A stretch of 64,000 nucleotides of DNA from Amycolatopsis balhimycina FH 1894 (lineage in GTDB: Bacteria > Actinomycetota > Actinomycetes > Mycobacteriales > Pseudonocardiaceae). The stretch spans positions 7,379,533 through 7,443,532 of the forward strand of contig NZ_KB913037.1 in assembly GCF_000384295.1 (NCBI RefSeq). The letters are read 5' to 3'. Below, piece by piece: positions 35,263-43,640 of this stretch (the stretch's first letter is position 1; each line of letters begins with the position of its first letter). The notes below the pieces were generated by a model. The model was given only the letters and a program-made list of their open reading frames with translations, searched no databases and was not told the DNA's origin. A program made the position numbers and the translations under genes.

Positions 35263-36480
35263 TCAGCGGAGGGTGGCGTGTGACGGGGTGAGGTCGGCGA
35301 GGGTGCGGACGCCGAGCAGCTGCATCGTGCGGACCAGTTCGGTGCGCAGGATGTCGACGCTGCGCTGGACGCCGCGCTCGCCGCCGGCCATCAGGCCGTA
35401 CAGGAACGCGCGGCCGACCAGCACCGCGTTCGCGCCGCGGGCGATCGCCGCCACGATGTCGCCGCCCGAGAGGATGCCCGTGTCGATCCAGATCTCCGCG
35501 CCGCCCTGGACCTCGTCCAGCACCGCCGGGAGCAGTTCCAGGGGCGTCGGCGCGCGGTCCAGCTGGCGGCCGCCGTGGTTGGACAGCAGGACCGCGTCGG
35601 CGCCGTGCTTCACGACGTCGCGCGCGTCGTCGACGCTCTGGACGCCCTTGACCACGAGCTTCCCCGGCCAGGTGCGGCGCACCCAGTCGAGGTCGTCGTA
35701 GTTCAGCGTCGGGTCGAACAGCTTGTTCAGCAGCTCGGCCACCGTGCCGCCGAACTGGTTGAGCGAAGCGAACGTCAGGGGCTCGGTGGTGAGCAGGTTG
35801 AACCACCACGCCGGGTGCGTCGCGCCGTCGAGGAACGTCTTGAGCGTGAGCGCCGGCGGGATGGTCAGCCCGTTGCGGACGTCCCGCAGCCGGGCCCCCG
35901 CGACCGGCGTGTCCACGGTCAGCATGAGCGTGTCGTAGCCGTGCTCCCACGCACGATTCATCAGATCTTCCCCGGCGCCGTGGTCGCGCCAGACGTAGAG
36001 CTGGAACCACTTGCGGGCGCCCGGCGCGGCCGCCGCCAGGTCCTCGATCGACGTCGTCGCCATCGTCGAGAGCCCGACCGGGATGCCGTTGCGCTCGGCG
36101 ACGCGCGCGACCGCGCTCTCGCCCTCGTGCTGCATCATCCGGGTGAACCCGGTGGGGGCGAAGGCGAACGGCAGTGCCGAGGTCTTGCCGAGGATCTCCC
36201 GTGAGGTGTCCACATCGGACACCCCGCGCAGCACGTTCGGGTGGAACTCGACGCGGCGGTACGCCTGGCGGGCGCGCAGCAGGCTGTCCTCGAGCTCGGC
36301 CGCACCGTCGGTGTAGTCGAACGCCGCCCGCGGGGTCCGCTTGCGCGCGATCATCCGCAGGTCGGCGATGGTGTGCGCGTTCGCCAGCCGCCGGTCCGTC
36401 GGGTTCAGCACGATCGGCTTCGGCCGCAGGATCTGCTTCAGCTCGTCCGGCTTCGGCAGTCGGCGCTTGGTCACCTTCAT
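35263..36480 (-). CDS. lldD: FMN-dependent L-lactate dehydrogenase-like (LldD2 type)
   Basis: A 405-residue flavoprotein of the alpha-hydroxy acid oxidase family, oxidising L-lactate to pyruvate. The N-terminal FDYTDGAAEL has the active Tyr, and the FMN loop is LPFAFAPTGFTRMMQ. The catalytic His lies in LLSNHGGRQLDRAPTPLELL near residue 300 and the phosphate site in IWIDTGILSGGDIVAAI, with GRAFLYGLMAGGERGVQR near the end. The length fits mycobacterial LldD2, longer than FMN oxidases such as glycolate oxidase. The ATG at 36480 follows tagggag. An 18-base inverted repeat lies just upstream, a probable control point. Confidence 0.9.
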   Translation of the reverse strand: MKVTKRRLPKPDELKQILRPKPIVLNPTDRRLANAHTIADLRMIARKRTPRAAFDYTDGAAELEDSLLRARQAYRRVEFHPNVLRGVSDVDTSREILGKTSALPFAFAPTGFTRMMQHEGESAVARVAERNGIPVGLSTMATTSIEDLAAAAPGARKWFQLYVWRDHGAGEDLMNRAWEHGYDTLMLTVDTPVAGARLRDVRNGLTIPPALTLKTFLDGATHPAWWFNLLTTEPLTFASLNQFGGTVAELLNKLFDPTLNYDDLDWVRRTWPGKLVVKGVQSVDDARDVVKHGADAVLLSNHGGRQLDRAPTPLELLPAVLDEVQGGAEIWIDTGILSGGDIVAAIARGANAVLVGRAFLYGLMAGGERGVQRSVDILRTELVRTMQLLGVRTLADLTPSHATLR

Positions 36481-36497
36481 CAACTCCCTACACGCAA

Positions 36498-36534
36498 CGG
36501 GACCCGGCAGACATCGGATGTCTGCCGGGTCCCG
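36498..36534 (-). promoter_or_regulatory. Perfect 18-bp inverted repeat between aceE and lldD
   Basis: Perfect arms of 18 bases (36498-36515 and 36517-36534) with a single central base. Read on either strand it starts CGGGACCCGGCAGACATC. It lies 17 bases upstream of lldD and 28 bases after the aceE stop. The core AGACATC-n-GATGTCT has the shape of a GntR/FadR-type operator, while the full stem could also terminate aceE transcription. Both roles are possible. Confidence 0.6.
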
Positions 36535-36562
36535 AACCTAGCATTGTTTCTCCGACGCGAGG

Positions 36563-39358
36563 TCAGGCGTTCCCGGAATCCGACGTCTGCGGCCCGGCGG
36601 CCGTGATGTCGTCGAGCCGGTACTTCGTCGCCGCATCGAGCACCTTCGCCTGGTCGACCTCGCCGCGCTTGGCGAGGATCGACAGCGCGCCGACGGTGAT
36701 CGACTCGGCGTCGACCAGGAACTTCCGCCGCGCCGCCGGCCGGGTGTCGGAGAAGCCGAACCCGTCGGTGCCCAGCGTCAGCATGTCGGTCGGCACGTAT
36801 GGGCGGATCAGGTCCGGCACCGCGCGCATCCAGTCCGACACCGCCACGACCGGGCCGTTCGAGCCCGAAAGCGCCTCTGTGACGTACGGCACGCGCGGCT
36901 CGCTGCCCGGGTAGAGCAGGTTGTCGTGGTCGATCTCGACGGCTTCGCGCCGCAGCTCCGTCCACGACGTGGCCGACCACACGGCCGCCCGCACGCCCCA
37001 CTCCTCGGCCAGCATCTTCTGGGCCTTCAGCGCGTCCGGCATCGTGACGCCGGAGACCAGGATCTGGACCTCCGGGCCGTCGCCCGACGGCGCGTCGGCG
37101 TACTTGTACAAGCCCTTGAGCAGGCCGTCGACGTCGAGGTTCTCCGGCTCGGCGGGCTGCTGGTACGGCTCGTTGTAGATCGTCATGTAGTAGAAGACGT
37201 TCTCGCCGTTGCCGTCCGGGCCGGTCTCGCCGTACATCCGGCGGAGGCCGTCCCTCACGATGTGCGCGATCTCGAACGACCACGCCGGGTCGTAGGCCAC
37301 CGCGGCCGGGTTGGTCGCCGCCAGCAGCAGCGAGTGCCCGTCCGCGTGCTGCAGACCCTCACCCGTCAGGGTGGTGCGGCCGGCGGTGGCGCCGATGACG
37401 AACCCGCGGGCCATCTGGTCGGCGGCGGCGTACAGGCCGTCACCGGTCCGCTGGAACCCGAACATCGAGTAGAAGATGTAGATCGGGATCATCGGCTCGC
37501 CGTGCGTCGCGTACGAGGTGCCGACGGCGGTGAACGACGCGGTCGAGCCCGCCTCGTTGATGCCCTCGTGCAGCAGCTGGCCCTTCTCGGACTCCTTGTA
37601 GGCCAGCATCAGGCTCGCGTCGACCGACGTGTACGTCTGGCCGTGCGGGTTGTAGATCTTGGCCGTCGGGAACATCGAGTCGAGGCCGAAGGTGCGGGCC
37701 TCGTCCGGGATGATCGGGACGACGCGCTTGCCGATCTCGGAGTCCTTGGCCAGCTCGCGGACCAGCCGGACGAACGCCATCGTCGTGGCGACCTCCTGCT
37801 TGCCGGAGCCCTTCCGGATGCCCTCGTAGACCTTGTCGCCGGGCAGGACCAGCGCCTTCGCGGCCTTCGGGCGGCGTTCCGGCAGGAACCCGCCGAGCGC
37901 CTTGCGGCGGCCGATCATGTACTCGATCTCGGGCGAGTTCGCGCCCGGGTGGTAGTACGGCGGCAGCTTCGGGTTGCGCTCCAGCTCCTCGTCGCTGATC
38001 GGGATCCGCTGCGAGTCGCGGAACAGCTTCAGGTCGTCGAGGGTGAGCTTCTTCATCTGGTGCGTGGCGTTGCGGCCCTCGAACGCCGGGCCCAGGCCGT
38101 AGCCCTTGATGGTGTGGGCCAGGATCACCGTCGGCTGGCCGTGGTGCTCCAGCGCCGCCTTGTAGGCCGCGTGCACCTTGCGGTAGTCGTGGCCGCCGCG
38201 CTTGAGGTTCCAGATGTCGGCGTCGGAGAGGTCCTTGACCAGGTCCTTCGTCCGCGGGTCGCGGCCGAAGAAGTGCTCGCGGACGAAGGCGCCGTCGTTG
38301 GCCTTGTACGTCTGGTAGTCACCGTCCGGGGTGACGTTCATCAGGTTGACCAGCGCGCCGTCGCGGTCGGCGTGCAGCAGCGAGTCCCACTCGCGGCCCC
38401 AGATCACCTTGATGACGTTCCAGCCGGCGCCGCGGAAGTACGACTCCAGCTCCTGGATGATCTTGCCGTTGCCGCGCACCGGGCCGTCGAGCCGCTGCAG
38501 GTTGCAGTTGATCACGAAGGTGAGATTGTCGAGGCCCTCGCCGGCCGCGACGTGGATGAGCCCCCGCGACTCGGCCTCGTCCATCTCGCCGTCGCCGAGG
38601 AACGCCCAGATGTGCTGGTCGTCGGTGTTCTTGATGCCGCGGTCGCGCAGGTAGCGGTTGAACCGCGCCTGGTAGATGGCGTTCATCGGGCCGAGGCCCA
38701 TGGACACCGTCGGGTTCTCCCAGAACTCCGGCATCAGCCGCGGGTGCGGGTACGACGGCAGGCCGCCGCCCTCGCCGGCGTGGCTGAACTCCTGGCGGAA
38801 GCCGTCGAGCTGCGACTCCGAGAGCCGGCCCTCGAGGAACGCGCGGGCGTAGATGCCGGGGGAGGCGTGGCCCTGGATGTAGATCTGGTCGCCGCCGCCG
38901 GAGTGGTCCTTGCCGCGGAAGAAGTGGTTGAAACCCACCTCGTACAGCGCGGCCGAGGACGCGTAGGTCGAGATGTGCCCGCCGACGCCGACGCCCGGGC
39001 GCTGCGCCCGGTGCACCATGATCGCCGCGTTCCAGCGGATGTAGGCGCGGTAGCGGCGCTCGATCTCCTCGTCGCCGGGGAACCAGGGCTCGTTTTCGGT
39101 GGGGATGGTGTTGACGTAGTCCGTCGAGGTCAGGGCCGGGACGCCGACGTTCCGTTCCCGGGCCCGCTCGAGGATGCGCAGCATCAGGTAACGGGCCCGC
39201 TGCTGACCGCCCCTCGCCAGAGCCTCGTCGAAGGAGTCCAGCCACTCGGCGGTCTCCTCCGGGTCGATGTCGGGCAGGTGCGCCGCCAATCCGTCACGGA
39301 TGACGCGTACGCGTGCCGGGGTCTCCTTGCCGGAGGCGCCGTCGTTCTGCGGGGCCAA
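36563..39358 (-). CDS. aceE: Pyruvate dehydrogenase E1 component, homodimeric type
   Basis: A 931-residue thiamine-diphosphate enzyme that decarboxylates pyruvate and acetylates the lipoyl group of E2. The ThDP/Mg motif is [17 protein letters not shown] near residue 250, extending to [20 protein letters not shown]. Other family marks are [20 protein letters not shown] and [20 protein letters not shown]. Length and order match AceE of E. coli and mycobacteria rather than the split alpha/beta form. It is divergent from the DUF3052 gene and followed by the lldD gene; the aceE-DUF3052-ahpE neighbourhood is shared with Mycobacterium tuberculosis (Rv2241-Rv2239c-Rv2238c). Confidence 0.97.
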   Translation of the reverse strand: MAPQNDGASGKETPARVRVIRDGLAAHLPDIDPEETAEWLDSFDEALARGGQQRARYLMLRILERARERNVGVPALTSTDYVNTIPTENEPWFPGDEEIERRYRAYIRWNAAIMVHRAQRPGVGVGGHISTYASSAALYEVGFNHFFRGKDHSGGGDQIYIQGHASPGIYARAFLEGRLSESQLDGFRQEFSHAGEGGGLPSYPHPRLMPEFWENPTVSMGLGPMNAIYQARFNRYLRDRGIKNTDDQHIWAFLGDGEMDEAESRGLIHVAAGEGLDNLTFVINCNLQRLDGPVRGNGKIIQELESYFRGAGWNVIKVIWGREWDSLLHADRDGALVNLMNVTPDGDYQTYKANDGAFVREHFFGRDPRTKDLVKDLSDADIWNLKRGGHDYRKVHAAYKAALEHHGQPTVILAHTIKGYGLGPAFEGRNATHQMKKLTLDDLKLFRDSQRIPISDEELERNPKLPPYYHPGANSPEIEYMIGRRKALGGFLPERRPKAAKALVLPGDKVYEGIRKGSGKQEVATTMAFVRLVRELAKDSEIGKRVVPIIPDEARTFGLDSMFPTAKIYNPHGQTYTSVDASLMLAYKESEKGQLLHEGINEAGSTASFTAVGTSYATHGEPMIPIYIFYSMFGFQRTGDGLYAAADQMARGFVIGATAGRTTLTGEGLQHADGHSLLLAATNPAAVAYDPAWSFEIAHIVRDGLRRMYGETGPDGNGENVFYYMTIYNEPYQQPAEPENLDVDGLLKGLYKYADAPSGDGPEVQILVSGVTMPDALKAQKMLAEEWGVRAAVWSATSWTELRREAVEIDHDNLLYPGSEPRVPYVTEALSGSNGPVVAVSDWMRAVPDLIRPYVPTDMLTLGTDGFGFSDTRPAARRKFLVDAESITVGALSILAKRGEVDQAKVLDAATKYRLDDITAAGPQTSDSGNA

Positions 39359-39775
39359 GGGGTCTCCTTGCGAAAAGTTGTAGCCGGTGGTGCTCGTACG
39401 CGTGGGGTGTACGACTCTCCATCGTCGTCTTCCGTCCCGGCTTCCGCACCGCTACTTGGCGGTAACATGGGCCGACCCGGTCGAGCCACTCCCGGCGCGC
39501 GGTGTATCGCGCGCGCGTTTTCTTCCTCCCTACCCTAGGGGACGGGTCCCGGCGGGGTGGCAGACCGGTCCCCGGAGGTACCCGAAACGCCGTCGCGGGA
39601 TGTCCCCCGCGGGCCGTATCCTGCGACACGACTTGTCAAAGATCCGGTGTGGACGGTTGCGCGCGGAGCCGCACCAGTGTTCGCTATCGGCAACCGGGTA
39701 GCCGAGTGTGGCGAAGCCGTACCCTCTCCGAGAGGGGCGACGCCACGCTCCGTCGTAGTTGGAGGAGTGAAAGCA
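39359..39775. other. Divergent intergenic region between aceE and the DUF3052 gene
   Basis: A 417-base stretch with no credible gene. It must hold the aceE and DUF3052 promoters. A small inverted repeat CCCTCTC-c-GAGAGGG lies at 39722-39736, about 30 bases before the DUF3052 start, and GC hairpins occur near 39590-39615. No riboswitch or RNA gene was recognised. The open frame running through much of it lacks a ribosome-binding site until 39761. Confidence 0.6.
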
Positions 39776-40207
39776 GTGGTCGCCGCGGGAGACGCTGATC
39801 AGAGCAGCGTCGCCGAAAGGCTCGGCATCAAGCCCGAGATGGTGGTCCAGGAGATCGGCTGGGACGAGGACGTCGACGACGACCTCCGCGCGGCGATCGA
39901 GGAGCAGATCGGCGGGGACATCCTCGACGAGGAAGCCGACGAGGTCATCGACGTGGTGCTGCTGTGGTGGCGCCAGGACGACGGCGACCTCGGCGACGCG
40001 CTCATCGACGCCCGGGGCCCCCTGGAGGAGACCGGCGTGATCTGGGTGCTCACCCCGAAGACGGGACAGCCCGGGCACGTCGAGCCGAGCGAGATCGCCG
40101 AAGCGGTGCCTGTCGTCGGGTTGGCCCAGACCGCCAACATGAGCGTCGGCCCGAACTGGATCGGCACCAGGCTGGTGTCGCCGAAGTCGAAGTCGAAGCA
40201 GCGCTGA
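39776..40207 (+). CDS. DUF3052 family protein
   Basis: A 143-residue cytoplasmic protein of the actinobacterial DUF3052 family, function unknown. The N-terminal GDADQSSVAERLGIKPEMVV and QEIGWDEDVDDDLRAAIEEQ, then IDVVLLWWRQDDGDL, identify it. GTG at 39776 is used because relatives start with the sequence VAAGDA and a ggagg site ends ten bases before; a GTG at 39767 is closer to that site than usual. It lies 68 bases before the peroxiredoxin gene, the same order as in mycobacteria. Confidence 0.9.
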   Translation: MVAAGDADQSSVAERLGIKPEMVVQEIGWDEDVDDDLRAAIEEQIGGDILDEEADEVIDVVLLWWRQDDGDLGDALIDARGPLEETGVIWVLTPKTGQPGHVEPSEIAEAVPVVGLAQTANMSVGPNWIGTRLVSPKSKSKQR

Positions 40208-40275
40208 ACCGGCCTCGCCGGACACGATAGGGTTGTCCTCGCAGGCACGTGTCCGTTCGGGAGAGGAAACGCGGT

Positions 40276-40737
40276 ATGACCGTCGAGGTCGGTTCTGAGG
40301 CCCCTGACTTCACGCTCAACGACTACAACAAGCAGCCGGTCCAGCTGTCGTCGTTCCGGGGTGACAAGCCGGTTCTGCTGGTCTTCTACCCGTTCGCGTT
40401 CAGCGGCATCTGCACCGGCGAGCTGTGCCAGCTCCGTGACGAGTTCGCGGACTACGACAACAAGGGCGTCCAGGTACTGGGCGTCTCGGTCGACACGCCG
40501 TTCTCGCTCAAGGCGTGGGCCGAGAAGGAGGGCTACCAGTTCCCGCTGCTGTCGGACTTCTGGCCGCACGGCGAGGTGGCTCGTGCGTACGGCGTGTTCA
40601 ACGAGCAGGCCGGCCTGGCGGTGCGCGGCACGTTCCTGATCGACACCTCCGGTGTGGTCAAGTTCGCCGAGGTCAACGCGCCGGGCGAGGCCCGCGACCA
40701 GCAGGGCTGGAAGAAGGCCGTGGCCGAACTGGCCTGA
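40276..40737 (+). CDS. ahpE: Peroxiredoxin, AhpE type
   Basis: A 153-residue thiol peroxidase that reduces peroxides and peroxynitrite. The peroxidatic Cys46 is in YPFAFSGICTGELCQLRD, and the FPLLSDFWPHG and YGVFNEQAGLAVRGTFLID segments are those of mycobacterial AhpE. A second cysteine, Cys51, sits five residues after Cys46; the mycobacterial protein has Asp there from memory, so this one might form a nearby disulfide. The ATG at 40276 follows gggagaggaaa. It is the last gene before tRNA-Val and the integrated element. Confidence 0.92.
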   Translation: MTVEVGSEAPDFTLNDYNKQPVQLSSFRGDKPVLLVFYPFAFSGICTGELCQLRDEFADYDNKGVQVLGVSVDTPFSLKAWAEKEGYQFPLLSDFWPHGEVARAYGVFNEQAGLAVRGTFLIDTSGVVKFAEVNAPGEARDQQGWKKAVAELA

Positions 40738-40784
40738 TGTCTCCGGGCGGCGGCTCCCCTCACCGAGCGGGAGCCGCCGCCTGA

Positions 40785-40859
40785 GGGCGCATAGCTCAGC
40801 GGAAGAGCACTCGGTTTACACCCGAGCGGTCGCAGGTTCGAACCCTGCTGCGCCCACCA
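40785..40859 (+). tRNA. tRNA-Val (anticodon UAC)
   Basis: A complete cloverleaf: acceptor GGGCGCA (40785-40791) pairs with TGCGCCC (40849-40855), the anticodon arm is CTCGG-TTTACAC-CCGAG with anticodon TAC at 40817-40819, and the T arm is GCAGG-TTCGAAC-CCTGC. The discriminator is A and CCA is encoded (40857-40859). The 3' end is the attachment site of the element that follows, so the gene keeps its full sequence but has lost its adjacent terminator. Confidence 0.97.
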
Positions 40860-41946
40860 AGTACTCGTCTTGCACACCGTTAGCAAATGAAAAAACGTTG
40901 CTAGGTGTGACGTCATTATCACTTTCCGTATCGCCACGGCGCGCGCCGCGTCGGCCGCTCGTCGCCCGTCTCTGCTCGCCCGGATGCGTCCCATCGGGTG
41001 AATCTCCGGGCTCGTCTCCGGCCGTCTGGGCCGCGCGGGACAGTCCGCCAGTGCCGCGTGCGTCCGCCAACCGCACCGACAACTCCTGGGCGAGGAGCGC
41101 GGCAAACGGCTCCGTCAGCTCAACCCGCACCACCGAGCCGTCTTGCCCAATGAACAGCTTCACGAAGAAGCCCTGATTGATTTGCCGCCGGACAGGCTCC
41201 GGTGCTGTGGCATAGGCCCGGTGACACCGCCCCGCCGCCGCCAAGGCCGCTTCGAGGGTGCCCTCGACCTCAGCCGTGGAGGTTTGTGCTGCGGCAATCA
41301 GTGCGTCCGCCTCGGCGAGCGTCCGCGTCAGCCGCTTCATCTCCGAGCCGAGCACGTCCTCCGGGATGTGCCCGCATAGTGCGCGCGGAGCAGCTTCTGT
41401 CGCTCGTCCGTCGCCTGTTGTTTTGCGTTTGACCGCCTGAGTCGCGTGGCGGCGTGCCTCCTCCTGGTCGGCAGTCAGCAGCGCTCGCACGCCGGCGCGG
41501 ATCTGTTCGACGTGAGCCGCGCTCACCTCGAACCGCTCGTAGAACCGGGCAATGCCCTCCTCGATACGCTCCAGCCTCACGGCTGGGCGGCGGCAGTTGC
41601 TCGTCTTGGTCTTCTTCTTGACGCACACGTAGTACGTGTAAGCGCCGCCGTTACCGACGTAAATCGAGTAGACCAACCGGCCCCCGCAGTCGGCGCAGTA
41701 GATCGTGCTGCGCAGATAGTGCGTGTGCTTGCGGTCCTTCTCGCCGAGGTGGGCGTGCGCCGCCAAGATGTCTTGGATCGCCAGCCACGTCTCCGGCTCG
41801 ATGAGCGGTGTGTGCTTGCCTTCGTAGTGAATGCCCTGGTACGACACAATGCCCATGAAGTCCCTAAGGAATACTGGACATTCAGTGAGCGGAATTATTT
41901 TTCCGCATTGAGCCGGGAAAATCGACGCCAAGTCGCCTGTCAACAT
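40816..41946 (-). pseudogene. Large serine integrase, 5'-truncated
   Basis: A 376-codon frame. Residues ~25-65 are the end of the Recombinase domain (FLRDFMGIVSYQGIHYEGKH, then LIEPETWLAIQDIL). A zinc ribbon follows with Cys84, Cys87, Cys108 and Cys118, then a long coiled-coil region with many Ala, Glu and Arg. The N-terminal resolvase domain with the catalytic serine is absent, and the upstream AT-rich DNA shows no trace of it, so this is a remnant. The last residues (after LVGA) are only the tRNA-Val gene read backwards, ending at a TAA in the anticodon loop. It points towards attL, as serine integrase genes often do. Confidence 0.85.
40848..40860 (+). repeat. attL core, 13-bp direct repeat at the tRNA-Val 3' end
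   Basis: CTGCGCCCACCAA spans the last acceptor bases, discriminator, CCA and one further A. The identical 13 bases recur at 50717-50729. Identity stops at both edges, which fits the short shared core of a large serine integrase better than the long tRNA identity used by most tyrosine integrases. Confidence 0.85.
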
Positions 41947-42208
41947 GACGGCTCACGGCATATTAGCGAGAGTTGGCGGCATGTTCGCACCGATCTCTGC
42001 TACGGGATAGATTGGGATTGGTAGTGCTTCGCTGGTGATACTTTCGCCCTTGTTGCACTTGAACAACTTTTCGTGATCGCTTATAATGCGGCCGCGCGGT
42101 TGGCATTGCCGCCAGTCTTTCGAGGTCTGATGTAAAGAACTATTGAAATTGATTCTTTACACTGCCTGCGCATCAATCATTTGGCTTCCAGTCATGATTA
42201 TTTTCAGA
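41947..42208. other. AT-rich non-coding stretch of the island
   Basis: No convincing gene. The base composition is much less GC-rich than the chromosome, with runs such as gattgggattggtagtgc and ttataatgcggcc. It covers the point where the integrase gene loses its 5' part, so it probably marks a past deletion or insertion junction. No insertion sequence ends were recognised. Confidence 0.6.
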
Positions 42209-42282
42209 CGCGGGGTAGAGCAGCTCGGTAGCTCGCTGGGACGACTTCCCAGAGGTCGCAGGTTCAAATCCTGTCCCCGCTA
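42209..42282 (+). tRNA. Initiator tRNA-fMet-like gene with replaced anticodon loop (GAC if read)
   Basis: The body is that of actinobacterial initiator tRNA: acceptor CGCGGGG (42209-42215) against CCCCGCT (42275-42281), giving the C1:U72 mismatch; D stem GAGC/GCTC with A11:U24; three G:C pairs in the anticodon stem (CTGGG at 42236-42240 against CCCAG at 42248-42252); and T loop TTCAAAT. The loop should read CTCATAA with anticodon CAT; here it is ACGACTT, so position 33 is C, not T, and positions 34-36 read GAC, a valine anticodon. A32 and T38 could also pair, shrinking the loop to five bases. CCA is not encoded. It may be a functional variant, a decoy or a tRNA fossil. Confidence 0.85.
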
Positions 42283-42498
42283 CAACCCTGACCAGTGCAC
42301 CCCCACGCAGGTTGGTGTCCAAAATCCTGAAAAGGAGGTGTTGCTAAGTCGAAGGCGGAGGCTAACTGACATCAGTCCTACCACACAATCTGGCTGCATC
42401 TGTGGCCGGATCAACCCAACGCTCGGCCTCCTCTGGAGGTCGGGCGACTTTTCGCTTGAGTGCATCTATGCAGTTAGTCACTCTTGCCAGCACTTGAT
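42283..42498. other. Region between the tRNA-like gene and the Imm1 gene
   Basis: A 216-base region, mostly moderate GC, with no supported gene. A perfect aaaaggaggtg ribosome-binding-like sequence occurs near 42329-42339, but the only starts after it are too close and the frame shows no recognisable protein. It lies downstream of the Imm1 gene and probably carries its transcript end. Confidence 0.5.
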
Positions 42499-42894
42499 TT
42501 ACGGCAATTCCTCCCGTTCCAAAAAAGCCACCGCCACCCGCCGCGCCTCAGTTAGCGGCACCTCGTAGCTCGCCGGTATCTCGCTGGCATTGCCCATGTA
42601 GTCATAGACAACCTTACCCGTCAGACTGGCGTCGCCCACGGTGTGCGCCGAGCGCGGAGTCATAAACATAACGAAGCCTGTCTCCTGACCAATCCCCATA
42701 TCAAACACCCCGCGTCGCGGGTCGCCTTGTACGGAGCACTCCACCATCGAGGGGACGGGCATCCCTTTCGTGTCGGCCTGCACTCGGGCAATCAGGGCGT
42801 CGAGTTCGGCGGCCGTGCTCACCAGAATGGGCGGGTCGCCTTCGGCGTAGTCGTTTTCCGGCTCCTGGTTGTACCAGACTTCCAGCGTCACCAC
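42499..42894 (-). CDS. Imm1-family immunity protein
   Basis: A 131-residue acidic protein of the Imm1 family, which neutralises SCP1.201-type deaminase toxins. The start MVTLEVWYNQEPENDY leads to ILVSTAAELDALIARVQ, GVFDMGIGQETGFVMF and VVYDYMGNASEIPASYEVPL, the usual Imm1 progression. It begins with GTG in a 7-base overlap with the toxin stop and has a ggagg site nine bases upstream. A close second copy lies at 50916-51320, beyond the right end of the island. It should bind the toxin in the cytoplasm of the producer. Confidence 0.88.
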   Translation of the reverse strand: MVTLEVWYNQEPENDYAEGDPPILVSTAAELDALIARVQADTKGMPVPSMVECSVQGDPRRGVFDMGIGQETGFVMFMTPRSAHTVGDASLTGKVVYDYMGNASEIPASYEVPLTEARRVAVAFLEREELP

Positions 42895-43640
42895 GGCTTC
42901 GCTCCTCCGGTAAACGTCTTGCGGTACCGCGGTGCGTGTACCGTCATGGAATAGCCGTCCGGCAGGATAACCGGCACCAAGGTGTCACACCCGTACGGAC
43001 CCTTACAGGGCCGGTTATTGAGTGCCACATCCAAGTGCTTCCGTCCTTCGTGCACCATGCGGGCGGCCAGCTTCTGCTCTACGTCCGATACCCGCGTCGT
43101 CTCCGCTGGTACCGGAATGCCGCGCTCTTGCAAGATGGCCCATGCCCGCGCCGAGTCCTCGTCCCGCCCGCTGGCTATCGGGTGCGCCTGGCCGTGCTCG
43201 TCAACCCATTGCCCGTGGGTCTTGACACCCGAGTTGGCGACCACCGGCGGCGGCAGCCCGGCTTGGAGGGCTTCGGCTTGTTCCCGGGTGAGCCGCTGGC
43301 CATCCGGCACCGCCGAGGCCGGCGCGGCGGCAGCTGGTGGCTGTGTCGGCGTCCCAGCCGGGTCGCCGCCTCCGTCCGGCGGGTTGGTGGCTCCGAGGCG
43401 TTCGAGATAGCCGCTCAGCGCTCCGCTGGCGCGACCCACCAGACCGGCTATCTCGCTCGCGCCCTGCGCGGCGGTGCTCAGGCCACCAACAGCCTGCGTC
43501 ATCTCCGGCTGCTGTGAGCCGGTCTGGCTCAAGGCTTGGGCGGCTTCTTCGAGCAGGCTGGCGGCTTGCGTCAGGCTGGCGGTGGACAGCTTGCCCAGCG
43601 CCGTGCGTACGGCTGCCACTAGCTCCGTCACTCCCGCCAT
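42888..43640 (-). CDS. SCP1.201-type nucleic acid deaminase toxin, Asp at first zinc-ligand position
   Basis: A 250-residue protein. Residues 1-83 are an Ala-rich helical head (LVAAVRTALGKLSTASLTQA, then LVGRASGALSGYLERLG). Residues 84-112 are a Gly/Pro/Ala linker, and 113-250 are an SCP1.201-like deaminase of the group that contains DddA. The zinc site has PCKGPYGC with Cys212 and Cys218, and Glu188 is the proton shuttle, but the motif reads SDVEQK where the family has HVE, so Asp186 replaces His. The end, YRKTFTGGAKPW, is typical. Imm1 follows directly, and the upstream gene overlaps by 13 bases. Target (DNA or RNA) and delivery are unknown. Confidence 0.85.
   Translation of the reverse strand: MAGVTELVAAVRTALGKLSTASLTQAASLLEEAAQALSQTGSQQPEMTQAVGGLSTAAQGASEIAGLVGRASGALSGYLERLGATNPPDGGGDPAGTPTQPPAAAAPASAVPDGQRLTREQAEALQAGLPPPVVANSGVKTHGQWVDEHGQAHPIASGRDEDSARAWAILQERGIPVPAETTRVSDVEQKLAARMVHEGRKHLDVALNNRPCKGPYGCDTLVPVILPDGYSMTVHAPRYRKTFTGGAKPW

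Noticed and set aside
36926..39538. Long open frame of about 870 codons antisense to aceE
   Set aside because: It is a shadow of a highly conserved gene in GC-rich DNA; its composition (Arg, Val, Asp, Gly) is that of third-position bias, with no domain.
40816..40848. Integrase C-terminal residues after LVGA (AAGFEPATARV)
   Set aside because: This is the familiar translation of the reverse strand of a tRNA gene; it is not a conserved protein end.
42143..42568. Open frame after the initiator-like tRNA, preceded by a perfect aaaaggaggtg
   Set aside because: It starts inside or next to the tRNA, has no usable start at the right distance from that site and overlaps the Imm1 gene on the other strand.
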